A stretch of 64,000 nucleotides of DNA from Saprospiraceae bacterium (GCA_022842725.1 JALHOZ010000005.1:124001-188000), one strand, 5' to 3'; positions 35,942-46,046 are shown, counted from the first letter of the stretch. A program made the numbers and translations. The notes: generated by a model not told the origin, from the sequence alone.

Positions 35942-37944
35942 ATTTCATCGTTTTTTGATAATACCATGCCTTCCCGGAAAGGAATTTCAATATTAACTGT
36001 TGTTCCGTGACCGCTTGTCGAGTCGTAATGTATTTTACCTCCCAGATATCTGACCCGTGATTCAATACTTTTGATTCCGATACCTTTTCCGGTTTGTGTT
36101 TGAGTCAGGTCAAAGCCGGTTCCGTTGTCTTCAATTAAAATGTTGAGACCTTCATGAAAATAAACAAGTTGTATAAAAAGTTTTGTTGCTTTGGCATGTT
36201 TAACGGCGTTTGTGGTTATTTCCTGAACGGTTCTGTAGATCATGTTTGAAGCTTGTTCGTTGAGCAACAAATTTTCAGAATTAAATATTTCCAAATCACA
36301 TGGCAATCCACGCATTTCAATACCTTCTCTCAGATCTTCGAGTGCTCCCGACAAACCATTGATTTTAATGGAATAAGGTACCATGTCATGGGCAATCCGA
36401 CGAACTTCAATACATGCTTCATCAATTAATTTATTTGTTTTGTTATAAAAATTTATTTGTTCTAATTGTTGGATATCTTTCTGAATGGTTTGGAAGTGTG
36501 CTTTGATGGTAGTCAATAAACCACCCAATCCATCATGAAGATCTTTTGCTATCCGAAATCTTTCCGATTCCTGACCTTCAATCACAGAATTGAGTGACAA
36601 CAAAGTATTGTAATTTTCAAGTTCTCTGATCTTTTGCTCATTTATTTCTTTGTCTTTTACCATCATTTGAGTTTTGAATTTCACATTTTTGAAATAAAAA
36701 TACCCGACAGTAATAAAAACAATGACTAATATGGCAAGCAATGCCAATAAAGTTCGTGATTTTAAACTGGCATTTTTTATTTCCAGTTCCTGTTTGTAAA
36801 GTTGATTTTCTTTTTCTTTAGTTTGATACCTCACCTCATACCCTGCAACCTGATTTTTAAATGTTTCGTTGCTCATTGAATCCTCGAGTGCTATATATTT
36901 TTCAATCCATTTGTATGCTTCTTCGGGTTGGTTTTTGTTTTTGTAAGCTTCGTACAGAGAGTAATATGCATTTCTGAATACGATGCCGCGATCTTTCAAA
37001 ACAGGATCGGTAATGACTTTTTTATACTGCTCAATAGCCTTATCTGTTTCACCTTTAGTATTGTAAATCTCTGCAAGTTTAATCCGTCTTGCATCAGCAG
37101 AGTCATCCGGTTTTTCATTTTTTTCTATTCTTCTGAGGCTTTCTTCCAGAAATATCTGTGCTTCTTCTTTATCCGTAAACAACTCCATGATGCCCAGGTG
37201 GTTGATATCCAATTGTTTGGTTCCTGATTTTTTAAACAAAAGGAATTCATCCAGATATTTTTTAAATTGTTTGGTGGTGCCTCTTTTTTTTGTTGCTTCA
37301 AGCAATGTAAACAAGACAAAACCTTTGTTCATCCGGTTTGAACTGTTTTTCAGATAATCATAGGATTTTGCTAAATATTCATCAGCTTTTTCATAATTTC
37401 TTAAGATGATGTAGACCGAATTTCTGTTATAATTTGGTTTCCAGTAATTTTCAACATCCATCTGATTTGCTTTCAGTATTTTTTCACTTTCGTCAATGTA
37501 AAACAATGCACTGTCAGCCTGTACTATCTTTTGCATGTTATATACATTGCACAAAGAAGAGTAATAATTAAATAGCGCAGGATGATTTTTATTCAGTCTT
37601 TCTGCTTTTTTCATTCCTGCCAAATAGACCGTTTTTGAATCATTAACAGAACCTTTTCTGTAGAAATGGTTGCCGAGAAAATAATAGACATTTAATATTT
37701 TTTCGTCTACAGGTAAGTCATTTATTAACCTGATATACGGCATCATACAGCTTAAATCTGTGCCACATTTTGCGGTTATCAGATTGACTGTATTCATGTG
37801 AGATTCATCAGCTGACAGATTTCTGATGCTCATCAAAACAGAATCCTGTTGCCCCGTCAGCGTGATGGTCAACTTAATGATAATCAGTATGATAAATGTC
37901 CATGTTTTAAACATGTTCCACCGAATTTTCAGTAAAATTACCAT
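35938..37944 (-). CDS. TPR-containing sensor histidine kinase (HisKA_3 type)
   Basis: A 668-residue membrane kinase. After a signal or membrane segment comes a periplasmic region of about 370 residues with degenerate TPR-like helices (NKGFVLFTLLEATKKRG, AEIYNTKGETDKAIEQYKKV). One membrane helix follows (residues about 395-415, LLALLAILVIVFITVGYFYF), then a coiled coil, the dimerization/phospho-acceptor motif RIAKDLHDGLGGLLTTIK and an ATPase domain (EITTNAVKHAKA, LIEDNGTGFD). An alternative ATG at 37914 gives a more standard signal peptide. It pairs with the response regulator that overlaps its end. Confidence 0.93.
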   Translation of the reverse strand: MVILLKIRWNMFKTWTFIILIIIKLTITLTGQQDSVLMSIRNLSADESHMNTVNLITAKCGTDLSCMMPYIRLINDLPVDEKILNVYYFLGNHFYRKGSVNDSKTVYLAGMKKAERLNKNHPALFNYYSSLCNVYNMQKIVQADSALFYIDESEKILKANQMDVENYWKPNYNRNSVYIILRNYEKADEYLAKSYDYLKNSSNRMNKGFVLFTLLEATKKRGTTKQFKKYLDEFLLFKKSGTKQLDINHLGIMELFTDKEEAQIFLEESLRRIEKNEKPDDSADARRIKLAEIYNTKGETDKAIEQYKKVITDPVLKDRGIVFRNAYYSLYEAYKNKNQPEEAYKWIEKYIALEDSMSNETFKNQVAGYEVRYQTKEKENQLYKQELEIKNASLKSRTLLALLAILVIVFITVGYFYFKNVKFKTQMMVKDKEINEQKIRELENYNTLLSLNSVIEGQESERFRIAKDLHDGLGGLLTTIKAHFQTIQKDIQQLEQINFYNKTNKLIDEACIEVRRIAHDMVPYSIKINGLSGALEDLREGIEMRGLPCDLEIFNSENLLLNEQASNMIYRTVQEITTNAVKHAKATKLFIQLVYFHEGLNILIEDNGTGFDLTQTQTGKGIGIKSIESRVRYLGGKIHYDSTSGHGTTVNIEIPFREGMVLSKNDEI

Positions 37945-38102
37945 TTAGCTTATTACGTTGTATCTTTTGATTTAAAAATCTATGAATTCATATATTTTTT
38001 TAATGTCCGGCAATTCAATGATGATTATTTCTATTTATCGGGTCAACTTTGTAAAGTATAATCACGTGTTTTACAAAGTAATTTTTTACAATCAATCCGA
38101 TC

Positions 38103-40805
38103 ATGAATTTCAAAATTGTACTTTTTTCTGTTATCAACCTGCTACTCATTTTATCATGCCAAAAAATATACGCACAGGTAAATCTTTTCACCAATGCAGA
38201 ACAAACAGAAGATTGGAATGACCCTTTAAACTGGAGTTTGGGTGTGGTGCCTACAGTTTTGCATGATGTGACCCTGACTGTTGGCGTCACACTTAAACTT
38301 AAAACCGGTGACACGGGAGTAGCGCATTCGATCACATTAAGTGGCAATGATACATTAATTGTACAGGATGGGGCCTTTCTGGCTATTTATGACGAGATTA
38401 CTATACTTAACTCCGGATTTTTCAGCAACAGAGGTATGACGACGTTTTCGGTCGGAAGCAGTGGATTTCATATACTTGAGGGAGGTTCTATGACCAATCA
38501 GGACACCATTGTAATGAATCAACCTCAGCGGGGTTTTGACTTTGACGGAGGCACCATTATTAATAACGGTTTGATCAATATTAATAATCCTTTTCACGAA
38601 GGTATTCTGATGTATCCGGCAGCAGTCAGTCCAAATCCAAGAAAATTTAATAACAATATTAACGGCGTGATTAATATTACAGCTCCCAATGGTTATGGTA
38701 TATTTCTTTCAGATACATTAAACAACAACGGAACTGTTTTTATTCAAAATGTATTGAGGGATGTGCCGATCATTGAAGCAAATTGTATTTATATTCATGT
38801 CACCGGCGAACTGTATAATGACGGACTCATGACCTTGCAGACTTCAGATGATGACGGGCTCAAAAACGACGGGGTATTAAAAAATCTGGATAACGGTTCT
38901 TTTGTCATCACAGGATTTGATAAAGACGGTTTGGTTAATAATTTTTCTTTAGAAAATTTTGGAGATATATTAATCGTCGGATCGGATTTCTACCCTTTAA
39001 ATGCAGGTTTAAAAAATTCCAATACATTACAACTACGAGGTGGTAGTATGCTGGAAATAAGCGGTACAAATGTCATGGAATACGGCATTCATAATAATTA
39101 TCCATTTACGATTGACACCAATGCAAATATACTCATCCGGCGGACAAACAATGATGCAATATTTGATATGGGCAGTATTACAAATCACGGTACCATTGAA
39201 GTTTCGGAATTGGTTGATACGCTTGCTTATGGTATTGTCAATTTTTTACCATTTAATAATTACGGAAATATCACGATGTCGGATATGGGAAGTGGTGTCC
39301 GAGTCATGGACGGTGTTTTTAACAATTATGGAAACATGACATTTACCAATCTGATTTCAAAGGCGATTTTTGCAACATCTCTTTTTAATAATTATGTTGG
39401 TGGATTGATTAATGTTATCAATACTGATGAAAACAGAATTTCCACCGGGATCATTTTTGCAGATGTTTCAGATTTTCAAAACAAAAATTTCAGCAATTAC
39501 GGAATCATAAATATTGACAGCTCTCATGTCGGGATCCATGTTCGTCAGGGTACATTCTTAAACACAGGAAATATTCTTATAAACCACTTTCGTCAGGCGT
39601 TGGAAATTGATTTTACAAACAATCTCGAGGTTCCATATTTTATAAATGATGGTGATTTATGGATGCATAATCATGAGGAACCTTTGACATCTTCGGTGGA
39701 GGTTGATAACGGAGAGACGTTTACGCAAAATTTTCAAAATACAGAAAATGGAAGAATTGAATTTTTGAACATTCACAGAGGAATGGATCTGAATACCGGA
39801 ATGATTAATTACGGGAATATTTCTTTTGAAAATGTAACACAGTGGTGTTTCAGGCTAAATAACCATGAAGAAAGTCACACAATCATCAATCAGTTCGGAG
39901 GGGAAATTGATATCATGAATGCTCCTGTTGCGATCCGGTTTGGCAATCAGGAAACTTTTGTCAACCTTAACTATTTTGTCAATTACGGCTTATTCAAAAT
40001 GAAGATGATGACCGATACAGCAATTATCGGCATCAGCAGCACGGGTACTTTTGAAAACTACGGAACGGTCATAGGTGATGCTGTCATTGATTGTTCTTTT
40101 GCGACAGTCAATTCCTTTTACAGACCGGGACAGCCCGTCGGAATGTTGAGGTTTTTAAACTACCAAAGTTATGATAATGCATCATTTTTTATCCAGGTTA
40201 AAGGAACCGGCGGCATGGGAAATCCAAACGGGCATGATGCTATTACTTCAGATTCGGCGGTGGAATTGCCCAATAATCTGGATGTTGAAATTTTACCCGG
40301 ATATACCCCTCAAATCGGTGACATGTTTGTCATTGTAGAATCAGACGACACCATATCGAATGAATTTGATTTTCCCAATCTTCCGTTTATTGGCGGAGGT
40401 AAAATGTTTGAATTGGAATACAAACCCACAGAGGTAGTATTACATGTGGTTGCTTCGCCGGTTTATTGGGTGGGAAATTGTGATTCGATATGGACAAATC
40501 CCTGCAATTGGTTAGGCAATACTGTGCCCGATTCGATTCATACCGTGATCATTTCGGGTGACGTACAACATTTTCCCAAACTTCATTCAGGCAGTTTTTC
40601 TGTTGGAAATGGTAGTGGTACACAAAGGTGCAGGCGATTGATTTTGTTGTACGGAGGTTTTCTGGAAACGAACGGCATTCCGGTATCTGTCAGCAATCGC
40701 ATTCAAAATGCCGGTATATTGAGATTTTTGGGCAATCAACCGGTGGTCTGTGAAGAAGAAGCAGAGATCGTCATTGAGAGCGGAGGGTTGGTGGAAGTGA
40801 AATGA
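38103..40805 (+). CDS. Large exported repeat protein, probable right-handed beta-helix
   Basis: A 900-residue protein with a signal peptide ending YAQ (an LSC motif in it could alternatively make it a lipoprotein). The body repeats short strands and turns such as FNNYGNITM, FSNYGIINI, LNTGNILI and NHGTIEVSE about every 20-25 residues, typical of autotransporter/adhesin-like beta-helix passengers. The C-terminal 120 residues (VYWVGNCDSIWTNPCNWLG onwards) repeat the N-terminal NLFTNAEQTEDWNDPLNWSL theme, as in bacterial ice-binding-like or SIBA-type repeat proteins. No type 9 secretion C-terminal domain or barrel is present, so the surface route is open. Exact function unknown; adhesion is inference. 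Confidence 0.75.
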   Translation: MNFKIVLFSVINLLLILSCQKIYAQVNLFTNAEQTEDWNDPLNWSLGVVPTVLHDVTLTVGVTLKLKTGDTGVAHSITLSGNDTLIVQDGAFLAIYDEITILNSGFFSNRGMTTFSVGSSGFHILEGGSMTNQDTIVMNQPQRGFDFDGGTIINNGLININNPFHEGILMYPAAVSPNPRKFNNNINGVINITAPNGYGIFLSDTLNNNGTVFIQNVLRDVPIIEANCIYIHVTGELYNDGLMTLQTSDDDGLKNDGVLKNLDNGSFVITGFDKDGLVNNFSLENFGDILIVGSDFYPLNAGLKNSNTLQLRGGSMLEISGTNVMEYGIHNNYPFTIDTNANILIRRTNNDAIFDMGSITNHGTIEVSELVDTLAYGIVNFLPFNNYGNITMSDMGSGVRVMDGVFNNYGNMTFTNLISKAIFATSLFNNYVGGLINVINTDENRISTGIIFADVSDFQNKNFSNYGIINIDSSHVGIHVRQGTFLNTGNILINHFRQALEIDFTNNLEVPYFINDGDLWMHNHEEPLTSSVEVDNGETFTQNFQNTENGRIEFLNIHRGMDLNTGMINYGNISFENVTQWCFRLNNHEESHTIINQFGGEIDIMNAPVAIRFGNQETFVNLNYFVNYGLFKMKMMTDTAIIGISSTGTFENYGTVIGDAVIDCSFATVNSFYRPGQPVGMLRFLNYQSYDNASFFIQVKGTGGMGNPNGHDAITSDSAVELPNNLDVEILPGYTPQIGDMFVIVESDDTISNEFDFPNLPFIGGGKMFELEYKPTEVVLHVVASPVYWVGNCDSIWTNPCNWLGNTVPDSIHTVIISGDVQHFPKLHSGSFSVGNGSGTQRCRRLILLYGGFLETNGIPVSVSNRIQNAGILRFLGNQPVVCEEEAEIVIESGGLVEVK

Positions 40806-41263
40806 GTGATTTTGACGTTTTTTTAGCAAGTATTTGAAGTAAGAAAAAAACCGGGATAAGTACGCTGCATCATCCAACTTATCAAATCGTTAGGAAGGCT
40901 GGTTACCTTTGGTTTTTTTTAATGCTATGAATTGATTCGTTGATACTTATTTTATCAAGTCACGAGCGGTTGTTTTTTCAATGCTTCGCATTGTCCGTTT
41001 TACTCATCCCCGGGTCCTTCTCTTAAAAAAGAAGGGTGACGCACAGGGTCTTTCTTTTGTGCTTTAATGCTTGATGTAATAACTAATTTTTTAACTTATT
41101 TTTGGACGACAATAATCTGCCTGGCGTTAGGAAATCTAAGGTCGAAAGCTATACCCCTCATTATTTATAGTGGAGCCCGGGGGTGAGTAAAAACTTCAAT
41201 ATTCCCGACCCCCCACGCCGCTACAACCCAACTTATCAAATAACCAACTCATCAAATCGTCAA
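40806..41263. other. Intergenic region after the beta-helix gene
   Basis: No ORF is supported. It contains two copies of a CCAACTTATCAAAT phrase (about 40877 and 41228), a CAATGC-TTC-GCATTG hairpin (about 40980-40994), a CCTTCT...AGAAGG hairpin (about 41011-41034), and a GC-rich patch with GGAGCCCGGGGGTGAG (about 41174). The pieces look like degenerate dispersed repeats rather than genes. Confidence 0.4.
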
Positions 41264-41297
41264 CAAAAAAAAGGCCCCCGACTTTACATCGGGAGCC
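41264..41297 (-). terminator. Intrinsic terminator of DUF6261-like gene
   Basis: On the minus strand GGCTCCCGA (41297-41289) pairs with TCGGGGGCC (41281-41273), with one mismatch, followed by a run of eight Ts (41272-41265). It lies 30 bp past the stop of the minus-strand gene. Confidence 0.85.
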
Positions 41298-41326
41298 CTT
41301 CTCTCTAAATTATTATGTTCTTCTTC

Positions 41327-42124
41327 TTATTCTTCCGAGTCTTTTACGGCAGCAGTAGTGGCAGTATTGTTTTCTGCGACGGTAATAGGGGCCGGAGTAA
41401 GTTCAGCTTTGGACCTTCTCTGTGCTTTTCTGATAGCTACAGGAAAGAAGTACTTTTCTATCAGTTTTGCTGATTTTTGATTGATTTCTTCATACATGGT
41501 CGTGTCGTCAGAAACATTATAAAAAGATTCCGTCATCTTCTGAAGTTTGTCGAAAGCCATCACAACATTTTCTTTTTTGACCGACACATTCATTTTCCTG
41601 GAGTTGGTTTGCGCATTTTCAAAATAATGTTCCTCAAACTCTTTGTTCCACTTTGCCAAATCTTCCTTTTCGTTTCGCAAAAAGACGGATTTGCAGGCTT
41701 CGGCAAGTTTTGGATCGGTAGTCCATTCTTCCAGAATCTTATTAATTGCGGTGGTTTTGTCCTTGTAAGAACCCCCTTCCATTTTGTTTTTGTGTTGGTC
41801 AAAATGGGAAGAAAGCATGGTGGCCATTTCAACAAGGGCTGTGTCCGAACTTTTTTCAAGAGACTTAAACAGGTTTTTGATAGAACGAAATACCCGGATT
41901 CTTTGAGCGTTCAAAAACCGAACTTTACCGGTGGATGCTTTTCCTTTACCATTGACTGAAACTTCTTTCAGTTCGATACTTGCGGTAAAAAGCGCGTCCA
42001 GACATTCAACAATCTTAGGTGGCAGGGAGCCAAACGTTCTAAAAATCCGGCTCAAGTCATTGGCAAGTGATACCAATTCCAGGGTGGAGAGTTCTCTCAG
42101 TTTTGTAATAGATAACTTAATCAT
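41327..42124 (-). CDS. DUF6261-like protein of unknown function
   Basis: About 265 residues, mostly alpha-helical and charged, without signal or membrane segment. It begins MIKLSITKLRELSTLELV and ends in an Ala/Thr/Glu-rich tail (ATTAAVKDSEE). The overall pattern resembles the DUF6261 family common in Bacteroidota (about 230-270 residues, function unknown); this match is tentative. The frame extends upstream to 42175, but the ATG at 42124 fits the helical start. A clear terminator follows. The next feature upstream is the 42-bp repeat array, about 540 bp away. Confidence 0.6.
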   Translation of the reverse strand: MIKLSITKLRELSTLELVSLANDLSRIFRTFGSLPPKIVECLDALFTASIELKEVSVNGKGKASTGKVRFLNAQRIRVFRSIKNLFKSLEKSSDTALVEMATMLSSHFDQHKNKMEGGSYKDKTTAINKILEEWTTDPKLAEACKSVFLRNEKEDLAKWNKEFEEHYFENAQTNSRKMNVSVKKENVVMAFDKLQKMTESFYNVSDDTTMYEEINQKSAKLIEKYFFPVAIRKAQRRSKAELTPAPITVAENNTATTAAVKDSEE

Positions 42125-42660
42125 GATAATAATGATTTTAATTGTTAAAAAATAAAAATTTTCACATAAATCCAAAGAAGTTGTCTGAGATAGTTTGATA
42201 CAGGTATCTAAGGGTTAAGGGTAAATCAATCCCAAAAACCATGTATGTAATATCAATATTTTGTTGTGGAGGAGTGCAGATAAAAACAGAAGCCCTACAG
42301 CATATTGGCTGGTCAATAAACAGATCCGATAAGGCGGCATCTTTTGAATTTGTGTTGTGCTTACTGATGGATCATCCGAAAACCATTCCGGTCAGGACCG
42401 GCAACAAAAAAACAGACTTGTAATAAAGAAACGAATAGCTATTATCTCAGTAAAATTCCTTTGAATTTTTTTCCGTAATCAAAATTAAAAAGGGTTGTTT
42501 TTTTCGGTCAACCATCTTTTGAAATGATTACTGCGACAAAGGTAAAGTGGAAAATAATATCCGTCAAGAGTTTGTAATGACTTTAAGAAAATTTTAACTT
42601 TGAGTATAATTAAATGTGCCTTTTGTATGCTTTTTTGGTAGTCGACTAAATAAATTGAAT
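42125..42660. other. Intergenic region between DUF6261-like gene and the 42-bp array
   Basis: No gene is convincingly supported. A 60-codon ORF at 42241-42423 (+) has no recognisable domain and weak start context. A minus-strand TACCTTTG (42537-42544) could be a promoter for the DUF6261-like gene with a leader of about 400 nt. Confidence 0.4.
42537..42544 (-). promoter_or_regulatory. Possible -7 box directed toward the DUF6261-like gene
   Basis: The minus strand reads TACCTTTG. It is a good consensus match but about 410 bp from the ATG, so either the leader is long or the site drives another RNA. Confidence 0.3.
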
Positions 42661-42667
42661 CAACAGA

Positions 42668-43460
42668 TACATGTTAACGTCTTCAAATCAAATGAAATGA
42701 ACCATGGAATATGTACTAATATATCCAACTGAAATGAAATGAACCATGGAACATGTACTTATATATCCAATTGAAATGAAATGAATCATGGAACATGTAC
42801 TTAAGTGTCGAACTGAAATGAAATGAATCATCAGGTACAAACCTGAATATAAAAATCAAATGAAATGAACGACTGAACACGAACTTATGTATAAAACTGA
42901 AATGAAATGAAGCATCAGGTACAAACTTGTATGTAAAAATCAAATGAAATGGACCAATAAACACAAAAATATGTCTTCAACTGAAATGAAATGGATTAAT
43001 GAACACGTACTTAAGTGTCCAACTGAAATGAAATGAATGATTGAACATGTACTTAAGTGTCCAACTGAAATGAAATGGATCAATGAACACGTACTTAAGT
43101 GTCCAACTGAAATGAAAAGTTAACTTCGGTACGTACTTATGTCTTCAACTGAAATGAAAAGTTAACTTTGGTACGCACTTTTGTGTCCAACTGAAATGAA
43201 ATGAATCCTAAAGCATTCACCTTTGTATTCAACTGAAATGAAATGAATCCTTGAGCACGCACTTTTATTTTCAACTGAAACGAAATGAATCCTAAAGCAC
43301 TCACTTTTGTTTTCAACTGAAACGAAATGAATCATTGAGCACGCACTTTTGTGTTCAACTGAAATGAAATGAATCCTTGAGCCCGCACTTATGACTACAA
43401 CTGAAAAGATAAGTTAAACTTCGGTTCGTACATATGTCTTCAAATCAAATGTCGTGAATG
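42668..43460. repeat. Tandem array of about 19 units with a 42-bp period
   Basis: The core CAACTGAAATGAAATG (or the CAAATCAAATG variant) recurs at 42684, 42726, 42768, 42810, 42852, 42894, 42936, 42978, 43020, 43062, 43104, 43146, 43188, 43230, 43272, 43314, 43356, 43398 and 43441. Every step is exactly 42 bp except the last, which is 43. The remaining about 26 bp of each unit falls into families, for example ...GTACTTAAGTGTC and ...GTTAACTTCGGTACGTAC. No coding frame explains it. The DNA downstream to 43570 shows no further structure. Confidence 0.95.
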
Positions 43461-43575
43461 TTTGAATATCTGTTCTTTTTTGACTTCCTCAAGGAAAAGA
43501 TTGTTTTGATATCTCCTTTCCCCATCTTTTTCTCAAAATTATTTCAAAATCCCTCCACCATTCAAAAATCTTTTA

Positions 43576-43583
43576 TAGTTTTG
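43576..43583 (+). promoter_or_regulatory. Possible -7 box for the exported protein at 43707
   Basis: TAGTTTTG matches TAnnTTTG, about 123 bp upstream of the ATG. A short, degenerate match. Confidence 0.35.
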
Positions 43584-43706
43584 TAACATCATAAGGTAGC
43601 AATATGGATAGAAATGCTTTTTCTTTAAGAAGAATATCCTTTGCAGGAAAACAGAAAAAAAGCTGTGTTAAGTTTTATATAAATTTACCAACATAAAAAA
43701 ATACAA

Positions 43707-44210
43707 ATGAAAAATTTATTGACGCTTACAGGAGTTTTATTTCTTATGTATACAAACTATGCCCAGGGATCATGGGAATATTACGGTGACACATATATTA
43801 AAGGAAGTATAAGTGGAACTATCAGTCAAGGTTTTATTTTTAAAACAAATACAAAAGAATATTTTGTTGTTAACGAAAGAATACGGCAAAGAGTTAGAAC
43901 CCGTAACCCGGATGTCAAAATTCTTAGAAGCGGTTCAGATTATACATTAATCATAGAAGATTTTGAAGAGCCAGTAGTTTGTAAGAAAGTAACGAATGTT
44001 ATAGAAACGCAGATTGATGGAGAATTTGAAGGGTGGGAGGGAGACACTATTTTTAAAATGATTAATGGTCAAATTTGGCAACAAAGTAATTATCAATATA
44101 TGTATCACTATGCCTACAGTCCGGAAGTTTTCATTTATGAGTATAGAGGGTCGTGGATTCTGAAAGTTGAGGATGTTGATGAGACTATAGAGGTAATTCA
44201 AATAAAATAG
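43707..44210 (+). CDS. Exported protein of unknown function
   Basis: A 167-residue protein with a signal peptide (LLTLTGVLFLMYTNYAQ) and a small, mainly beta mature part with a charged N-terminal section (NERIRQRVRTRNPDVKIL) and a C-terminal SWILKVEDVDETIEVIQIK. It contains DIY-like short strands (DYTLIIEDFEEPVVCKKV) and one cysteine. I do not recognise the family. It stands between the 42-bp array and the restriction-modification island, with its own possible promoter. Confidence 0.6.
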   Translation: MKNLLTLTGVLFLMYTNYAQGSWEYYGDTYIKGSISGTISQGFIFKTNTKEYFVVNERIRQRVRTRNPDVKILRSGSDYTLIIEDFEEPVVCKKVTNVIETQIDGEFEGWEGDTIFKMINGQIWQQSNYQYMYHYAYSPEVFIYEYRGSWILKVEDVDETIEVIQIK

Positions 44211-44379
44211 ACAGGGTTATTAACTTCTAAAATTGGCGATACAGTGGATTAATCCCACTAGTCCCGCAAGGGGTTGTGCTCCAATCAATGTTTGTGTTTT
44301 TGTTAGTCGGTTTTGGACTCATAAACCTACCCAAGCTCAATGACCAACTCAAAAATTATTTCTTTTCCAAAATCTTTAT

Positions 44380-44387
44380 TACTTTTG
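44380..44387 (+). promoter_or_regulatory. Probable promoter of the type I R-M island
   Basis: TACTTTTG matches TAnnTTTG, 132 bp before hsdM; the leader would be about 125 nt. The rest of the 309-bp gap (44211-44519) shows no ORF or clear terminator. Confidence 0.45.
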
Positions 44388-44519
44388 CTTTTGTACACAC
44401 GGTGTTAAAATGATGATAAAAAATTTGATTTTAAAATATTCTCCTATAACAGGAAAAACAGAGAGCAGCTTGAAATATATATCAATGAAACTGTTTATAA
44501 AAAACTCTATCCTATACTA

Positions 44520-46046
44520 ATGGCAAAACAAAAAACGATATCAGAAGAACCTTTAGAGAAGCAACTCTGGAAGACCGCAGACAAACTTCGTAAAAACATC
44601 GATGCTGCTGAATATAAACACATCGTTTTAGGCCTTATCTTTCTGAAATATATTTCAGATGCTTTTGAAGAACTGTATGCCAAACTTAAAGCGGAAGAAG
44701 AAAACGGAGCCGACCCGGAGGACAAGGACGAATACAATGCAGAAAACGTGTTTTTTGTTCCTCAGGATGCCAGGTGGAGTTACCTCCAATCAAAGGCCAA
44801 ACAACCTGAAATTGGGAAATTTGTAGATGATGCCATGGATGCTATCGAAAAGGAAAATGTTTCGCTAAAAGGAGTTTTGCCTAAAGTGTATGCCAGACAA
44901 AATCTCGACCCGACGAGTTTAGGTGAATTGATCGATCTGATTGGTAATATCGCGCTGGGTGATGCCAAAGCAAGAAGCGCAGATGTACTTGGACACGTTT
45001 TTGAATATTTTCTGGGGGAGTTTGCTCTTGCAGAAGGCAAAAAAGGAGGACAGTTTTACACGCCCAGAAGCGTCGTAGAGTTATTGGTCGAAATGTTGGA
45101 GCCATACAAAGGCAGAGTCTTTGACCCATGTTGCGGTAGTGGTGGTATGTTTGTGCAAAGCTTAAAATTTGTAGACAGCCACGCAGGACGTGTAAACGAT
45201 ATATCTATATACGGACAGGAAAGTAATCAAACCACGTGGAGATTGGCTAAAATGAACCTGGCTATTCGTGGTATTGACAGCTCACAAGTGAAATGGAACA
45301 ACGAAGGTTCTTTTTTGAACGATGCACACAAAGACCTCAAGGCCGATTTCATCATCGCCAATCCACCGTTTAACGTGAGCGATTGGGGCGGTGACCTAAT
45401 GCGAAATGATGGTCGCTGGTTATACGGCACCCCACCTACGGGCAATGCAAATTTTGCCTGGATGCAACATTTTATGTACCATCTTTCACCCGAAGGACGG
45501 GCAGGTGTTGTATTGGCAAAAGGGGCATTGACCTCCAAAACATCCGGTGAAGGAGATATCAGAAAAGCATTTGTAGAAAACGGTCTGATAGATTGTATTG
45601 TCAATCTGCCTGCTAAGTTGTTTTTAAATACGCAGATACCTGCAGCTCTGTGGTTTCTCAAAAGATCTGCTAATCAACAGTCATCCCGGGAGATTTTATT
45701 TATCGATGCCCGAAATCTCGGACATTTGATCAACCGAAGGACCCGTGAATTGTCAAAAGAAGATATTGATAAAATTACCACCACATACCTCAATTGGAGA
45801 AATGTGGATGGAAAGTATGAAGACATCGCCGGATTTTGTGCATCTGTTCCGGTGGGTAAAGTAGCAGAACTTGATTATGTATTGACACCGGGAAGGTATG
45901 TTGGTCTGCCGGATGAAGAAGATGATTTTAATTTTATAGAACGCTTTACCGGTTTAAAAGCAGAACTGGAAGCACAATTGAAAGAAGAAGCCCGTTTGAA
46001 TGAGATTATCTATGAGAACCTTTTAAAGATTAAAATCAATGAGTAA
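44520..46046 (+). CDS. hsdM: Type I restriction-modification methyltransferase subunit HsdM
   Basis: A 508-residue N6-adenine methyltransferase. A helical N-terminal domain ([37 protein letters not shown]) is followed by the SAM-binding motif [15 protein letters not shown] and the catalytic NPPF in [17 protein letters not shown]. The C-terminal helices bind HsdS. With HsdS it methylates the target sequence, protecting host DNA; with HsdR it forms the restriction complex. The last 8 bp overlap the SIR2-like gene, an unusual neighbour, since hsdS normally follows directly. Confidence 0.97.
   Translation: MAKQKTISEEPLEKQLWKTADKLRKNIDAAEYKHIVLGLIFLKYISDAFEELYAKLKAEEENGADPEDKDEYNAENVFFVPQDARWSYLQSKAKQPEIGKFVDDAMDAIEKENVSLKGVLPKVYARQNLDPTSLGELIDLIGNIALGDAKARSADVLGHVFEYFLGEFALAEGKKGGQFYTPRSVVELLVEMLEPYKGRVFDPCCGSGGMFVQSLKFVDSHAGRVNDISIYGQESNQTTWRLAKMNLAIRGIDSSQVKWNNEGSFLNDAHKDLKADFIIANPPFNVSDWGGDLMRNDGRWLYGTPPTGNANFAWMQHFMYHLSPEGRAGVVLAKGALTSKTSGEGDIRKAFVENGLIDCIVNLPAKLFLNTQIPAALWFLKRSANQQSSREILFIDARNLGHLINRRTRELSKEDIDKITTTYLNWRNVDGKYEDIAGFCASVPVGKVAELDYVLTPGRYVGLPDEEDDFNFIERFTGLKAELEAQLKEEARLNEIIYENLLKIKINE

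Noticed and set aside
41477-41959. 160-codon ORF opposite the DUF6261-like gene
   Set aside because: Shadow frame of the minus-strand gene, rich in Phe and His without a start signal.
42241-42423. 60-codon ORF on the plus strand
   Set aside because: No domain, no promoter, no conserved features; likely chance.
42716-42964. Minus-strand ORF of 82 codons through the array
   Set aside because: It exists only because the period is divisible by three and the repeat lacks stops on that strand; low-complexity Phe/His-rich peptide with no start context.
42668-43460. CRISPR array
   Set aside because: The 42-bp period could suggest repeat plus spacer, but the non-core part of each unit is related between neighbours, the core is only about 16 bp and varies, and no cas gene is near.
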